From Solanum dulcamara (Eukaryota; Streptophyta; Magnoliopsida; Solanales; Solanaceae): a stretch of 64,000 bases of DNA. The stretch's first letter is position 1. The number at the start of each line of letters is the position of its first letter. A program made the translations under genes and the position numbers. Of the stretch, positions 34,821 to 48,200 are shown in pieces. The stretch covers positions 682,001 to 746,000 of the forward strand of contig NC_077239.1 of NCBI RefSeq assembly GCF_947179165.1, written 5' to 3'. Below the pieces are notes generated by a model that saw only the letters and a list, made by a program, of their open reading frames with translations, was not told the origin of the DNA and searched no databases.

Positions 34821-37235
34821 TTGCATTATGAAAACGGCTGTAAAAATGTTAGGGGTATTAAGGGGTATCTTTAGTGGTCATCGATGAGATTGATGGTGGA
34901 ATACAGAAGTTCAAGGCAAAGTGACAGCAAAGAAAGTTGCATATACAAAATTGATGGAGTGTGTGGATGAGGAAGAGAAATGGATGCTTAAGAAAGTCTA
35001 TAACACGACGAAGACAAAAGTTAAGCTGACAGTTACTACGGCTAAGACGAAATCCTTCAAACGTCTATATGTCGAGTTAGGGAATAAAACTAGGGATAAA
35101 AAATTGTATTGGCTCGTAAAAGTGAGAAAGAGAAAGGCTCGCGACTTGGATCAAGTGAAGTGCATCAAGGATGAGGAAGACAATGTGTTGTGGAAGAGGC
35201 CTCCATTAAGCAAAGATGGCAAGCATACTTTCACAAACTCTTAAACAACGAAGGGACAAAGACATTGTGTTGGGTGATTTGGCACACTCTGAAAGGCATC
35301 GAAACTTTCTGGTATTGTAGGTGTTTTAGGGTTGAAGAGGTTAAATGTGCTATTAGTAGGATGAACAATGGAAGAGAGACCGGTCTTGATGAGATTCCGA
35401 TAGAATTTTGGAAAAGCACATACAAGTCAGGTATATAGTGGTTAACTAGATTGTTTAATGTTATTTTTAAGACATCAAAAATATCCGACAAATAAAAGTG
35501 GAGTACAATGATTCCACTATACAAGAATAAGGGTGATATCCAAAATTATAACAATTATAGAGGTATCAGATTTCTAAGTCACATGATGAAGGCCTAAGAA
35601 AGAGTGGTAGAGATGATGGTAAGAAGAGGGATGACTATTTTTTAAAATCAATCAGGATTCATACCAAGATGATCGACTGTCGAAGTCATCCATCTTGTGT
35701 AGTGATTGGTGGAGAGATATATGAAAAGAAAGAGTGACAAACACTATTCCTAGTATGTTGTTTATGGTATTTCAACTATCACGTGATTTTATTATTGTTT
35801 TGGCTATTGTTGCACTATTTCTTATTTTGATTGTCTTCATTGTCTTCTTCTTCTTTATATCAAAATTTATTGCACTTGAGCCGATAATTTTTTGGAAATA
35901 ATCTTTCTACCTTCATGAGGTAGTGATAAGGTTTGCGTACATTCTACCCTCTCCAAACTTCACTTGTAGGATTTCACTGGGTATGTTATTGTTATTATTG
36001 TAAAGAGGAACATAAATATGATGTTCATTGACCTTAAAAAGTCTTATGACAAAGTCCCGGGGAAACTCGAGGCGTTTCCTAGTTTAGATGGGGTTGCACC
36101 AGGAATTAGTTCTAAGGCTTTTTTTAAAATGCATAGGTCATGGATGAATTGACACAGTCTGTTCAGGAAAAGGTTTCATGTGGTACATTATTTTTGAACG
36201 ACATAATAATGATTGATGAGATAGAGGACAGAGTTAATGCTAGGTTGGAGGTTTGGAGACAAACTCTGAAGCTCAAAGGGTTAAGGAAGAGGAGGACCAA
36301 AATAGAATATTTGGAGTGTAAATTTATTGTTGCATTGGATGAAACAGACGTAGAAGTGAGGCTTTCCACATAGACTATCTCTAAGAGAGAAAGTTTTAAT
36401 TATCTTGAGTTTGTAATTCAGGAAAATGGAAACATTGTTGATGATGTCACACATTGGGGAGGCATGAATGAAATAGAGGGTTGCCGTTAAAAGTCTTGTG
36501 TGATCATAATGTACCGCGTAAACTTAAAGGTAAATTCTTTAGAGTGGTGGTTAGACCATCCTTATTATATGAGATTGAGTGTTGACCAGTGAAGAACTCA
36601 TATATTCAGAAGATGTATGTTGTGGAGATAAAAATATTAAGATAGACATACTAGGATAAATAAGATTAGGAATAAGGTTGTCTAGGAGAAAGTGGGAGTG
36701 GCCTCTGTGACGGACAAGATGAGGGAAACAAAATTGAGATGGTTTGGACATATAAAGAAGAGATGCGCAAATGCCGCAGTGAGGAGATGTGAGAGACTTG
36801 TTGTAGGGGATACACATAAGGGTAGAGGTAGGCTAAAAAGTATTAGAAAAAAGTAATTAGACAGGACATAACACAATTTCATATTACATAGGACATGACT
36901 CTAGATAGAAAGAATTGAAGGTCGCGTATTAGGGTAGAAGGTTAGTAGGAGTAGAGTGTTGTCTTGCCTTTTCTTGTTACCTATCGGCATATGTTGTGTA
37001 TCGTGTTCGACTATCACACTATTTTGCTACTAGTATTATTTTTTTCTTGTAGGTTCTACATTATTTTTCGTATTAACTGCTACACTTTCTTCATTGTTTT
37101 CTTCCTCTTTTACTTGTGTTTGTTGTTCTTGAGCTTAGGGTCTTTCAGAAACATCTCTACCTCCACGTGGTAGTAATACGAAAAATCTCGCCTAGTGAAA
37201 TTTCACTGAATATGTCGTTGTTCTTGTTGTCGGAG
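34820..37235 (+). mobile_element. Degenerate RTE-type LINE
   Basis: Plus-strand pieces of a non-LTR retrotransposon protein in broken frames: WLVKVRKRKARDLDQVKCIK near 35110, NGRETGLDEIPIEFWKS near 35370, SHMMKA near 35580, and [18 protein letters not shown] near 36229. The catalytic Phe-Ala-Asp-Asp box reads FLND (near 36195), so it is dead. The 3' UTR ends in the TS-like tail (GAGCTTAGGGTCTTTCAG, later TTTCACTGAATATGTCG, TTG repeats) at about 37235. The 5' end is truncated; boundaries are approximate and no target duplication was found. Confidence 0.85.
35729..36012 (+). mobile_element. TS SINE nested in the LINE
   Basis: The LINE reading is interrupted between its HLV..RLV and MFIDLKKSYDKVP segments by about 262 bp ending GGATTTCACTGGGTATG and TTATTG repeats, a TS tail. 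Flanking AAAGAGTGACA (35729-35739) and AAAGAGGAACA (36002-36012) match at 9 of 11 positions and are probably the target duplication. Confidence 0.78.
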
Positions 37236-37359
37236 TATCAAACTAAGGGAAAATACAATATCAAATCTCATTTTACAAGTAATTCAAAAAATAATTATGA
37301 AGTAGAAAACCTAAAAAGTTATTTAAAAACACTTTAAACTTTTTGGCAAATATTTCAAA

Positions 37360-39160
37360 TTTCCAAAAACATTGTACATGTTGTTCCATATTTAGTTGGA
37401 TAATGTTAACTTTGGGTTTAATATTTATTCATATATTGCTTAACTATAGAAACAAACTATTACACAATTATTTAATGATGCAATAACTTTTGAAATTTCA
37501 GACCAAGACTTAATATTTCTCAAAGACTTTCTGTTTGTTCAATAGGAATATTTAGATCATTGTCTAAAAGGTCAATAAATTGTAAGAGAAAAAAAGGATG
37601 GACCATTAACTAAAAAGTTATTCCAAAAAGTGATAACAAATGAAAAATTTATGTGATACTATGATAAAACATGGACGTTGAGTCTAACTCGAATCTTAAA
37701 ATTAACTCTAAAATAAAAATTGTTCAAGATCTTATAAAAAGATTTTTTTCATCCCTAAATAATATTGATGGAAACTCAAAAATTGACAAATTAATCTCAA
37801 TTTTTCTACCCAATATTGGACATTTGTTATAAATTATGGGGAATATAAAACAAGAATACAAACTAAATATATATAGAGAGGAGAATGCAAAATTCATCTT
37901 ATTTAAGTCTATTCAAGTGTAACTTAATATCTTATTGATATCTCTTGTAGAATTAGAAACATACACTATATATATACAGTATACAATTTCATTAAAGGTT
38001 AAATATTATGGGGTATAATAAATATGTTCATGTACAATTCAAAATGGTTCATGAATGAATTGTTGGATATCCATAAGGTTAATGAATTCATAACACTTCT
38101 GGGATGTCCATAAATAAGGTGTCTCATTAAAATTTATAAACAAAAAATTTATGGAAGAGTATATATCTCTTGTGATACATAATAAAAGCTATCTCATTAA
38201 AAACCTAATCAAAAAAATCCATTTAAAATCAAACTTTAGATAAAAGAATATATTATTAATTTTTTTACAGAAAATGTCATTATCATTATCGTCATGATCA
38301 AAACATGGGCAATCTGGAACAAAATATATAAAAAGAAAAATGCAAAGTTCACTTTATTCTAGTGTCTTCAAATGTGATTTCTTTTAAATATTAAAAAAAA
38401 AACTCAATTTGAAATATATTCCAACAGAAAAACATGTGGCAGACTAATCTTAATCATTGCCAGCAAATCAGTTCAATAAACTAATTAAGACCACAAGCAC
38501 AATTAGGGAATATTGGCTAGATTTAATTTTACATCAAAGATAAAATAATAATTTCAATATATTAGGAATTTGTTTATAAATATCGCAATTTTTTTTTATC
38601 TAGTAAAACATGTATAAAGACTTTCTTTTCTTTTTTAAAAAAAAGTTTATTAATAATGATGGATCAGTCAAAAGCAACATTTTTCCTATTATTATGGAAG
38701 TAGTTACTAAAATCTCTTTAAATATGTTTTTTTTACTCACTAACCACTTCAAACAGTTCTTCTAGTCATCCTATGTCTCAAAATGAAAAAATAAAGCTAC
38801 TATTCATTTTTGGTTATTTTTGGATCACTCCTCTACTTGGCTCTATTCTAGAATGCAACATCCATTTGTTATCAAAAAGATGGTAAGTAATGCCATTTGT
38901 ACTCCATTGTTAAAGCATATTTAGAATTCGATTAGGTCTCATTTTGTATTCGTTATCGAACTCACAACTCAATCATAATACTGTTTGTATAGTTTTTAAT
39001 ATGTACATATTTAATAGATTTCTCAGTTCATATACATATACAGAATCAAAATTAAAGTTCAAATAAATCCATATCATTTACTTTATATTGGTCTTTTTCT
39101 ACTCTCAAGGATAGATCTAAGACGAGTTTTGTGAGTTCGATCAAATCTATTATTCAAATA
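37360..39160 (+). repeat. Upstream copy of a duplicated promoter/exon-1 block
   Basis: This block and 39600-40735 are diverged direct copies. Matched landmarks include TTAGTTGGATAATGTTAAC / TAATCGGATAAAGTTAGC, AAAAGGATGGACCATT, ATCAGTTCAATAAACTAATT, CCTATTATTATGGAAGT and TTTTTAATATGTACAT. The copy includes a dead first exon of the carbonic anhydrase gene (38783-38882) and part of its first intron. About 700 bp at 37640-38330 have no partner in the downstream copy. Confidence 0.85.
38783..38882 (+). pseudogene. Dead copy of carbonic anhydrase exon 1
   Basis: The sequence parallels exon 1 of the intact gene: ATGAAAAAATAAAGCTAC against ATGAAAAAACAAAGCTAC, with TTTTTGGATCACTCCTCTAC and GAATGCAACATCCATT shared. 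Codon 4 is TAA and a later codon is TAG. The donor GTAAGTAATGCC at 38883 is retained. No exon 2-7 copy follows, so only the 5' part was duplicated or kept. Confidence 0.88.
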
Positions 39161-39599
39161 ATCATTTTTTATAAGACATAAAATATTTAATTTGATAAAA
39201 TTATTATATATATTGGAAGATTTAGTTCAAATTGACATAACATTAGTCATTTGTTTGCGATTTATTACCTTAATCTTCTTGTAAAAATTTTATTTAGTAA
39301 TATAAAAAGTTGATAGTTTAATTTAAAGTTGTAAAATATTGTTATTGTTAACAAGTAGACAGTCTTACTTTTATTGATATATAAGAAAATTATACTTTTT
39401 TCTTTCACTGACAAATTTCACTTTTGTCTTAGGGAAACTATAATTATAAAATTTAGTATTAATTTTCTTTGATTGCTCAAAAAATGCATATAGAGGCAAT
39501 AATTTTCCCGTCTTTTATTTCTTCTCAAATATCCTCTAATTTTTGTATCAAAATGACATGGACTATTTCAACATACATTAACTTGAATATTTGAGTACT

Positions 39600-39685
39600 T
39601 TGGGATTTTTCCTTTTAAAAGTTTTCAATCGTCCATGGTATATGTTGTCCCATGTATAATCGGATAAAGTTAGCCTCAGATTTAA

Positions 39686-39722
<37 letters not shown>

Positions 39723-40735
39723 CGACTATAGAAATAAAATATTACACCATTGTCTAATGATTTAGTAACTAATTAAATTTTTAGATCTTTAACTTAATAT
39801 TTCTTATAAGATTTTTAATTTTTTTCAATAAAGATATTTAGATCGGAAAGATCTATAAATTGTAAGGAAAAAAAAAGGATGGACCATTTACTAAAAAGTT
39901 GTCCCAAAAGGAAAATCCAAAGTTCATCTTTTTAATCTTTTTCTTCTTCTTTTTTCATCTTATTTAGAGGATATTAAAAGAAATAATATCAATTTGGAAT
40001 ATATTCCTATTTAAGAAGAACACGTAGACTAATCTTATTTACATCATTGCCACCAATCAGTTCAATAAACTAATTAATACCATAAGCACAACTAGGGGAT
40101 ATTGTCTAGATTTAATTTTACATCAAAGGTAAAATAATATTTCCAACATATTAGGAATTTTTTTATGAAGATCCTTATTTTTTTAATTTAGTAAAACATT
40201 TATAAAAGATTTTCTTCTTTTTCTTTTTGGAATGTTTGTTAATAATAATGGATCAAGTCAATATCTACATTTTTTCCTATTATTATGGAAGTGGTTACTA
40301 AGATTCCTTTAAATATGTGTTGTTATTTTTTTTCACTAATCAGTTCAAACAAATCTTCTAGTCATCATCTTCCTCAAAATGAAAAAACAAAGCTACAACT
40401 CAATTTTGATTATTTTTGTATCACTCCTCTATTTGTCTCTATTTTTGAATGCAACATCCATTAGTAATCAAGAAGGTGAAGGTGGTGGTAAGTAATGTCA
40501 TTCGTTCTAACGATTTGTGTTTGCCATCGAATTCATAATCCAATTATGCTACCACGCACTTTTATAGTTTTTAATATGTACATGTTTAGTAGATTTCTCA
40601 ATTCATATACGAAATCAAACTAAAGCTATTGAGTTCAGATGAACCCATATCATATACGTTATATCCGCTTCTTTCTATTTTCAGAGACAGATATAAAAGG
40701 AGTTTTGTGGGTTCAACAGAATATGTTGTTTTTGT
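39600..40735 (+). repeat. Downstream copy of the duplicated block
   Basis: Partner of 37360-39160. It holds the promoter, the functional first exon (from 40379) and the start of intron 1 of the carbonic anhydrase gene. An (AT)n run at 39690-39718 is specific to this copy. Confidence 0.85.
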
Positions 40736-43449
40736 TTCAAGCTATGGGGTCAAAGACGAAAATAGTCACTTTTTAACCCCCTTTGTAATTGAAAGATATC
40801 ATCAGCGTTATGGAGTTTCAATTTCCACGAGTGTGAAACTCTATGATATTGTCCTTTAATTTCAATAGTGAAATTTGAAAACTCTTAAAGACTATTTCTA
40901 TTTTTCAAAAACATGCAAGAAAGTGGCTAATGAGGTTATTTTACCAAACTCACTGACTCTAGATCCTGATTCACCTCTCCATATTCAAAGTGTTTCTTCT
41001 TACTCCCTTTTTTTTTTCTTTCTAATTTCTATCACTTGATGTATCTTGACATTTTTGATGTTTTGTGATGTGTAGAAGTTGATGATGAGGTGGAGTTTGA
41101 TTATAAGGAAGGGAGTAAGAAAGGACCAAGTAAATGGGGTGAGCTACATAAAGAATGGGAAACTTGCAAGAATGGGAAGATGCAATCTCCAATTAATATT
41201 GCAAGTTGTAGAGTTAAAAATATGAGAAAGTTGGGTCACATGAAATACTACAAGCCTACTAATTCTACTATAAGGAATAGAGGACATGATATATCAGTAA
41301 GTGTAAAAAATTAAAGATATTCACCATTTTTAGAATATTCTAATTGCTTTAATTGATTTTATTGTCTTATTTCTTTCTTCTTTTACAAAATACAAGTGAT
41401 ATCATGAAAAGATTCAATGTTATTAGCCAATTAGTTGCAAATCAGTTATCACATTATTTCGTTATTGTTACTACTTCTTTTCTTTAAATGATTTGTATTA
41501 TTTTGCTTATTACTTAACATGTTTTTCACTGTTGTATTACTTTTCTGGTAAATCATTTGCTATATTTGACTCGAGAGTCTTTCAGAAACAACTTCTCTAC
41601 CTCTTCAAAGTAGGGATAAAGTTTATGTTATTATACTTTTTTCGTATATTTTATTACTGAATAAAATCTATCAAATTAAAAAAAATGTTATGATAAATCT
41701 CAAATTTAAAACGATATGGTTCAAGTTCTGAATTCGCCACTAGTTATATCACTATTAACATGATTATTTTTTATATTTATGAAGGTGCATTGGCATGGGG
41801 ATGCTGGATCAATTTTGATGAATGGCACACAGTATCCTCTTCAACAAATTCACTGGCATTCACCATCTGAACATACTATTAATGGTAGAAGGTACCAATA
41901 ATATTTTACTCCCCGTTAAATTATCTGTCATTATTTTTAAAAATAATTATCTTAAATTAATTATTATTTTAGAGCTATTCGAATGCACGCGCTTTGTAAA
42001 AATTCCATCTCCTGCACAAGACAAATAACTTCCAAAATTTCCCTTGATTTATTATTCTATTTCCGATTACGAGCAAGTAATGAATATTTTGATAGCAAAA
42101 AAGTTCTTTCGTCTCTAAATAAATAAATAAAATCCTTACTTAAAGTGGTTCTTTATATTAGCTCTAGGTTTTAGTTTTTATTTATTTATGTTGAAGCCGT
42201 TTTTCTTTATTCATGAGCAATGAGTTTCGACGTATTGGATGATCAAACGCAAAGTTTATGAAATTATGAGAATTTTTTGAAATTTATGCTATAGAATATG
42301 TGATAAATATTTGTGTGATTATAAGTTATCTATTAAAAATAATGATAAATTATTTATTATTTTTAGATATAAATTTTATTATTATTATTATTATGATTAT
42401 TATTTTGACCTTTTTGTCTACTTTAATTATATTTTGGTATGATTTGAAATATAGGTATGCCTTGGAATTGCATATGGTTCACCAAGACAAGGTGAATAAT
42501 AAGATCGTTGTAAATGCTGTCCTTTACAAATTTGGCAGACCAGATCCATTTCTTTTTATAGTAAGTATTATTTATTTATTTTATCAATAAATGAATTTAT
42601 GGACGCAAATTTAATTTAGTTAGAACTAAAAATATATATATATAAAATACTCTGTGAGAATAGAAAAGAGATGAGAGTTTAAGTTTTTGCTAATATAGTA
42701 ACGACTGCATCTCAATTTCAAATAAATTAAGTTGGTTATATGAATCATCATTAATCATGTTCTCGATTTAAATTAGTCTTAATTAAGCAAATATTATACA
42801 AGTAATAATTTTTTATTACTAATAGAAAAATGCATAGCGGAAAATAAATACTCATTGAAATAGTGGTTATGATCAAAATATTACTAGTTTTTCTTCTCTC
42901 ACCGATTCAATCAAATATCAATGAAAATAGCGACTAAACATTTTTTCAGTGATTTTTTAGTCGTATTTATTGTTGCTCCAATACTTCCTTTCTGTATATA
43001 CTCCTTTATACTCACTCTTATATTGTTTTGATGCATTTGATTTTTGATTTTTTTGTGATTATTGATTATAGTTGAGGAGACAAATATTATCCATGCTAGA
43101 TCAAGAAGGTGAAGAGAGGAGTTTAGGCATGATTAATCCAAAGTATATCACTAGTAATAATTATGGAAAAAGTTACTATTATAAGGGTTCACTCACTATC
43201 CCTCCCTGCACAGAAGGTGTCACTTGGATAGTCAACAAGAAGGTAAAAATAATATTCCAAATTTTAATATATATATATATGAGATTATTAGAATTAATTA
43301 ATTAACCTTATTTATTTTAGGTACAAAGTGTTTCAAGATTTCAAGTGAAGTTGCTTAGAAACGCTGTCCATGATGTAAGTTCCCCTCTACTTTTTATTAT
43401 TTGCTCAGTTTTAATTTATCCGTCATACTTTTTCTTTAAAAGGATAAAA

Positions 43450-43486
<37 letters not shown>

Positions 43487-43876
43487 AAATTATGTTAATT
43501 TTAATATCTCACACAACATATTTAAAACCATAAAAATTCAAATACATTTTGGTAGATTATATCTATCTTTAACATAAAACAAAACATTTAAGGTTTGTTT
43601 TTATTTACTTTTACAATTTTCGTGTCAGATCAAATTAAGATATATATAAAATGAAATATAGAGGAAGTAACATTTTTAGAGTAGTTTTTCGAATGTTTTG
43701 TATTGAATAAAAATGTTCTAGCTTGTATTGCTTTTAGTTTGGTTTGGAATTATATAATTTATGTAAAACTATATTTATTATTATTTGAATGTTGTTTTCA
43801 GCATGCTGAAAGAAATGCAAGACCACTGCAACCACATAACAAGAGAAAAATCCAACTTTTACTCTCCAAGCACTAG
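40379..43876 (+). CDS. Alpha-type carbonic anhydrase, secreted, seven exons
   Basis: Interconverts CO2 and bicarbonate at a zinc site. Exons: 40379-40487, 41076-41296, 41785-41891, 42455-42560, 43072-43242, 43321-43374 and 43802-43876; all junctions are GT..AG and in phase, giving 280 aa. Residues 1-25 (ending [11 protein letters not shown]) are a signal peptide, so the protein enters the secretory route. The alpha-CA domain runs from about 44 ([17 protein letters not shown]) to 262 (NARPLQ). Zinc ligands are His133 and His135 (QIHWH) and His152 (LELHMVH). Glu139 and Glu150 are conserved, His107 sits at the proton-shuttle position, and Thr223 is in GSLTIPPC. Cys67 and Cys227 can form the family disulfide; NST (99) and NGT (123) are possible glycosylation sites. 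All key residues are present, so it should be active. The promoter and exon 1 are duplicated upstream. Confidence 0.95.
43384..43673. mobile_element. Degenerate MITE in the last carbonic anhydrase intron
   Basis: Interior phrases ACATTTTGGTAGATTATATC and AACATAAAACAAAACATTTA parallel the MITEs at 31869 and 45574; the right end reads ATGAAATATAGAGGAAGTAA. The left end is poorly preserved. An (AT)n tract at 43455-43483 lies inside. Confidence 0.5.
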
Positions 43877-45220
43877 AGCATGTCAATGTCCGATATCTGC
43901 TTTGAGACTCGACTAGTTTTGGGATGTCTCATTAGGAGTAAAACATTTTCTGTCAAATCGCCTCTATATTTAGAACTAAAATGCGAAACTTCATATTATG
44001 AATTAAGAAGTACTTATCACCCTGTAATATATAACCTTTGATGGTTAATTTTAATCTATTGCTATATTACTCTTTCCAGGACTACTTTTTTCTGTTATAG
44101 AAAATTTTGAAAGGATGTAGATCTGTACTGAAATTTTATGAGAATATTGATGGAAGAATAGAAATAACATTAGAGATCATAATCTTGAGGGGGGGGGGGG
44201 GGACAAAGGAAAGAGTTGTACCGACTAAGCCAGATTCATGTTGCCTAGGTCCTTCATATCAAGGATTTTTCTATTCATAGGGATCGAAACCAAGACCTCT
44301 GCCTAAGGAAAGAAATTACGCTTTCAATTTGTTCTTCTAGAAGAATGTGTTGGAATAGATATGATCCTCTTAAACCGAGGTCTCTGATTGAGCCTCCCTT
44401 TTAGTAGTCCTAGCTATCCACCCCGCTATGCAGCAGAGTGTTCGTCGAGAATGAAAAAACTCCTAGACCCTAGTAGAGAGAGCATTCCCTTAAGTGGACT
44501 GCCAATCCAGATTAGTCAGGTCGGTGAGTTTCGAATACTAGTTTGATCAAACAACAAATAGAGCAAAAGAACATCTATATTGTTGTCTTAAGCTGGGCTA
44601 TCTCATTTGTCTTCATTTTCCAAGTGATAGCAACAAATGTAGTCATCAAAAGCATATTAAATTGCTATTTTTTATGCACAATTTTTACACAAATACTGCT
44701 AATCAAAGTTCATTTTGGACTATTTTCTTGTATTTTCCCTCGGATATCGACATAACAGACGTACCAATCAAATTGAGAAACAAATTTGGATGAAGATAGG
44801 GGCGGATCTACAGTACATGAAACGGGTTCAGCAGATCTCAGTAGTTTTGTTCCAAACCTTATATTTGTGTTGAGAAGAATCCACACAATACATATAACTA
44901 ATCTATCGTGAATCTAGGAAAGTAAAGGGTTGTGAGTTCAGAACTCATAAACTTAAAATTCTGAATCCGTTTCTACATATAGTAGTTCAGAAAGAGGTTA
45001 CGTGAAAGAATTAAGTGAAGAATGTTCGACAACTCCCTGTTGCAAGTAATGACCTGTAAATTCCTCATCGATGATTCCCATGGAAAACATGTCGAAAACA
45101 ATGAAGTTATAATCATATCATACCAATTGTTGCAGTTGTGACTCGTGGGCATTGATTTCATCGTTTAAAAGCTTGCCAAATTTGAAGAAAAAATCTGATC
45201 AAATGTCGCGATTAATAACC
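43877..45220. other. Convergent intergenic region with repeat relics
   Basis: Between the convergent ends of the carbonic anhydrase and ubiquitin-ligase genes. It holds both 3' UTRs, a G14 run (44189-44202), a degenerate SINE (about 44344-44530, with CTTAAACCGAGGTCTCTG and ATCCAGATTAGTCAGGTCG) and a dispersed repeat at about 44797-44975 starting GGGGCGGATCTACAG. No gene is seen. Confidence 0.65.
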
Positions 45221-48200
45221 TCATCTGACCATTTCGGTAATATTAGAGCATGAACTGGTCCCTCCTCTTGTCTGCCTTGTATTATAGGATTTGCAACTCG
45301 GACATTTATGTGCTACTATATGGAAGTTAACCTCAGATGTTTCCGCACAGTCGTTGCAAAGAATCCAAACCTAAAAAAAGAAGCTCAAACATTAGATAAA
45401 AGGCGATCAGATCTTGTACGAAATTTCAAATGGATCGACAAACTGGTTTCTTACCATCTTGTTCTGATATATTTCAGGCATAGCTGTTGAGGCAACCTAG
45501 AATTAGAAAATAGATGAAGCTAGTCAGTTTAAAGAGAAGAGTCGGGGGAAAAACCTGTGAATCAGCTTAGTAACTACTCCCTCCGTTTCAATTTGTTTGT
45601 TTAACTTTCCTTTTTAGTATGTTTAAAAAAGAATGTTTCTTTCCATTTCTTAGCAACTCTTTAGCTTCTAACTTTCCACATGACATGTTTAAAACGACAA
45701 GATTAAAGACATTTTGGTACGTTCTACATATCTTTAGTTTAAGATCACAAGATTCAAAAGTCCTCTTTATTTTCTTAAGCTCCATGTCAAGTCAAAACCT
45801 GACAAACAAATTGAAACGGAAGGAGTATGTAGTATGTACCTCCCGGTCCAGTTGCTCCCACACTCGAGACATGTCACAGTATGATCTTGAGCAAACAGGA
45901 CAAGAATAACTGCATGCACAAATTGTTGGAACTGAACACAATGCAACCAAAATCTATGTTGCTCGGATATGTTTCTGAAGAGTTCGAGCAACATCGACCA
46001 AAACTGGAGGGGTGTTTTGTTATGGGATCATTAAGGAATTGATTGTTCATAGAAAATCATAACACGTCAAAAACATACTGGAAGTATTGTTCCATCTGCA
46101 AGACACATTCCAGATGCATTGTGTGACCGCAAGGCAAGACTGTGATATTTTTTGTTGTATTGAAAATATACTGCATGAAGTTGCAAGAATCAAAAGGCGG
46201 AGTTAGGAATTTACCTGACGACGTTCAAAATATAAAAAGGTAAACATACGAAGAAATTAGGGGGTTCAACATCTACTACTATATAGTACCCTGGGTCCGT
46301 TTCATGGTTATCGTCGGAATTCTGCCCTTACCTCAAAGCAAACAGGGCAATTGTGGTGCATCGCTCTTTCTATACAAATATGTGATTCTTTCATCAAATT
46401 TGTATAGCAACATCCTGCAAAAGGTAGGATGTTCCATAACTAACAAACTAAATACAACCTAATAAAGTTATGCAGCTCAAACTCTCCAAAATGTTACTGC
46501 ACCGATGGTCAAGATACCCCAAAACTATAAAACTGCACTACTACTGGAGGATCCAACACGCACCACCAACAATTTTAGAGAGTCTGAGCAACATTGCTAA
46601 TAAGAGCTTTTATTGCTGATTTAAGTTCTAATTCAAGGACGTTGAGCATCTCACTCACCGCATGTGTCACAGTGAAAGAAGTTCTCCTCGCCACCCGTTC
46701 TGTTTTCAAATATTTTGATCAGGAAAATGATTAATATATTAGCCACAACGTTACCGCACCAAAAATATAAAATGGCATGTGCAGATGGTGCAACTGATGT
46801 AAGTTAACTGAAATGGTAATAGTACTAGTATTATTTTCAGTATTTTTATTATTTCCATATTTCTCATTCTTAGTTTTCTATTACTACTTGTTTTCTCGTA
46901 TGCCTCGGCTTTTATTACTATCTTGTAGTTGTTATTGCTTATGTTTCCATAAAAGTTATGTTTTTGCTTTCCTTGAGCCGAGGGTCTATCGTGAACAGCC
47001 TCCCCAGACCACACTTATGCGATTACACTAGGTATCTTCTTGTTGTTGACACGGGTGCAACAACATTTTTGAAGAGTCCAAGCAACATAGCTTATATCTT
47101 TTTTATGACTGTAGTGCAAGTATAAAAAGAAAAGAGACACAAGAATACTACACCAGAGTGAATAATTTGTAATCCATATCATCTATAATCAACCACAAGT
47201 AAATCCATATCATCTATAATCAACCACAAGTAACCCTAATTACATCTGTAACTCGTTAACGGGACATTATTTAGCGTGCACTTAATACAAAGTACCTCCG
47301 TAAGGAAGGTTGTCTTCAGCCCATTTTGTAACTACAGACCAGCCTATGTCTCAGATGTCGATGACTTTGTGTTTACATAAATATGGTGTAATTTAGCAAA
47401 ATGCATTAAAGAACCGATAATGATGTACAGTATGAGAAAGATGTTAACCTGCAGATTCCACATCTATCACAGTGGTATTGATTCTTCGAGACCTAACAAT
47501 AGAAATCATCTTGTTAAAGCATAGTATAAACATCGAGCAAATAACATCGTAGACAAATTATATAAAGAATTTTACATCATCGTCGAAGAAGTTGCATTTT
47601 GAGCAAAAGTACTTCCCCATGCAAATCCCGCATTGGATGCATTTTTGTTGAACCTAAAGCACCATCAAGGACCAAGCAAATATAACATCAACTCAACATT
47701 AATAAAGACTTGAATCGAGTTGTCAACAATTGAGGGAACTCACATCCTGTTCAGTATTACACAATGAGCAAATGACCTGAAAAACATATAGAGAGAGCAT
47801 ACTTAAATCAGTCAATATCAAAAGGTATGGCAAACAAGAATCTTAATCAAGTACAATGTGAACCCACATAGACCGAAGGATGGTAAGTTGAACACCTTTG
47901 TCGGAAAATTGTTTTGTTTATATTGTGTATATAGGTCAAAAATTACTTTTTATACATATATATATCAAATCTTGAACACCCTTAGCCAAAATCCTGGTAC
48001 TACGATCACAACATGATCATTCACACATTATATTATCAATCTGTCAGTCAAATATGTCTCAGTTGCAAATGAAAATGACTGAGAGAAACTTCAATTTGTA
48101 ACAGAGACAAAGCATAAGTTTATACGAAAGAAGAGATATTACGTAAAGAAGATCTATTCAACAAAGTAACTAGAAAATGGTTCTTAAGTTCTTCACGATT

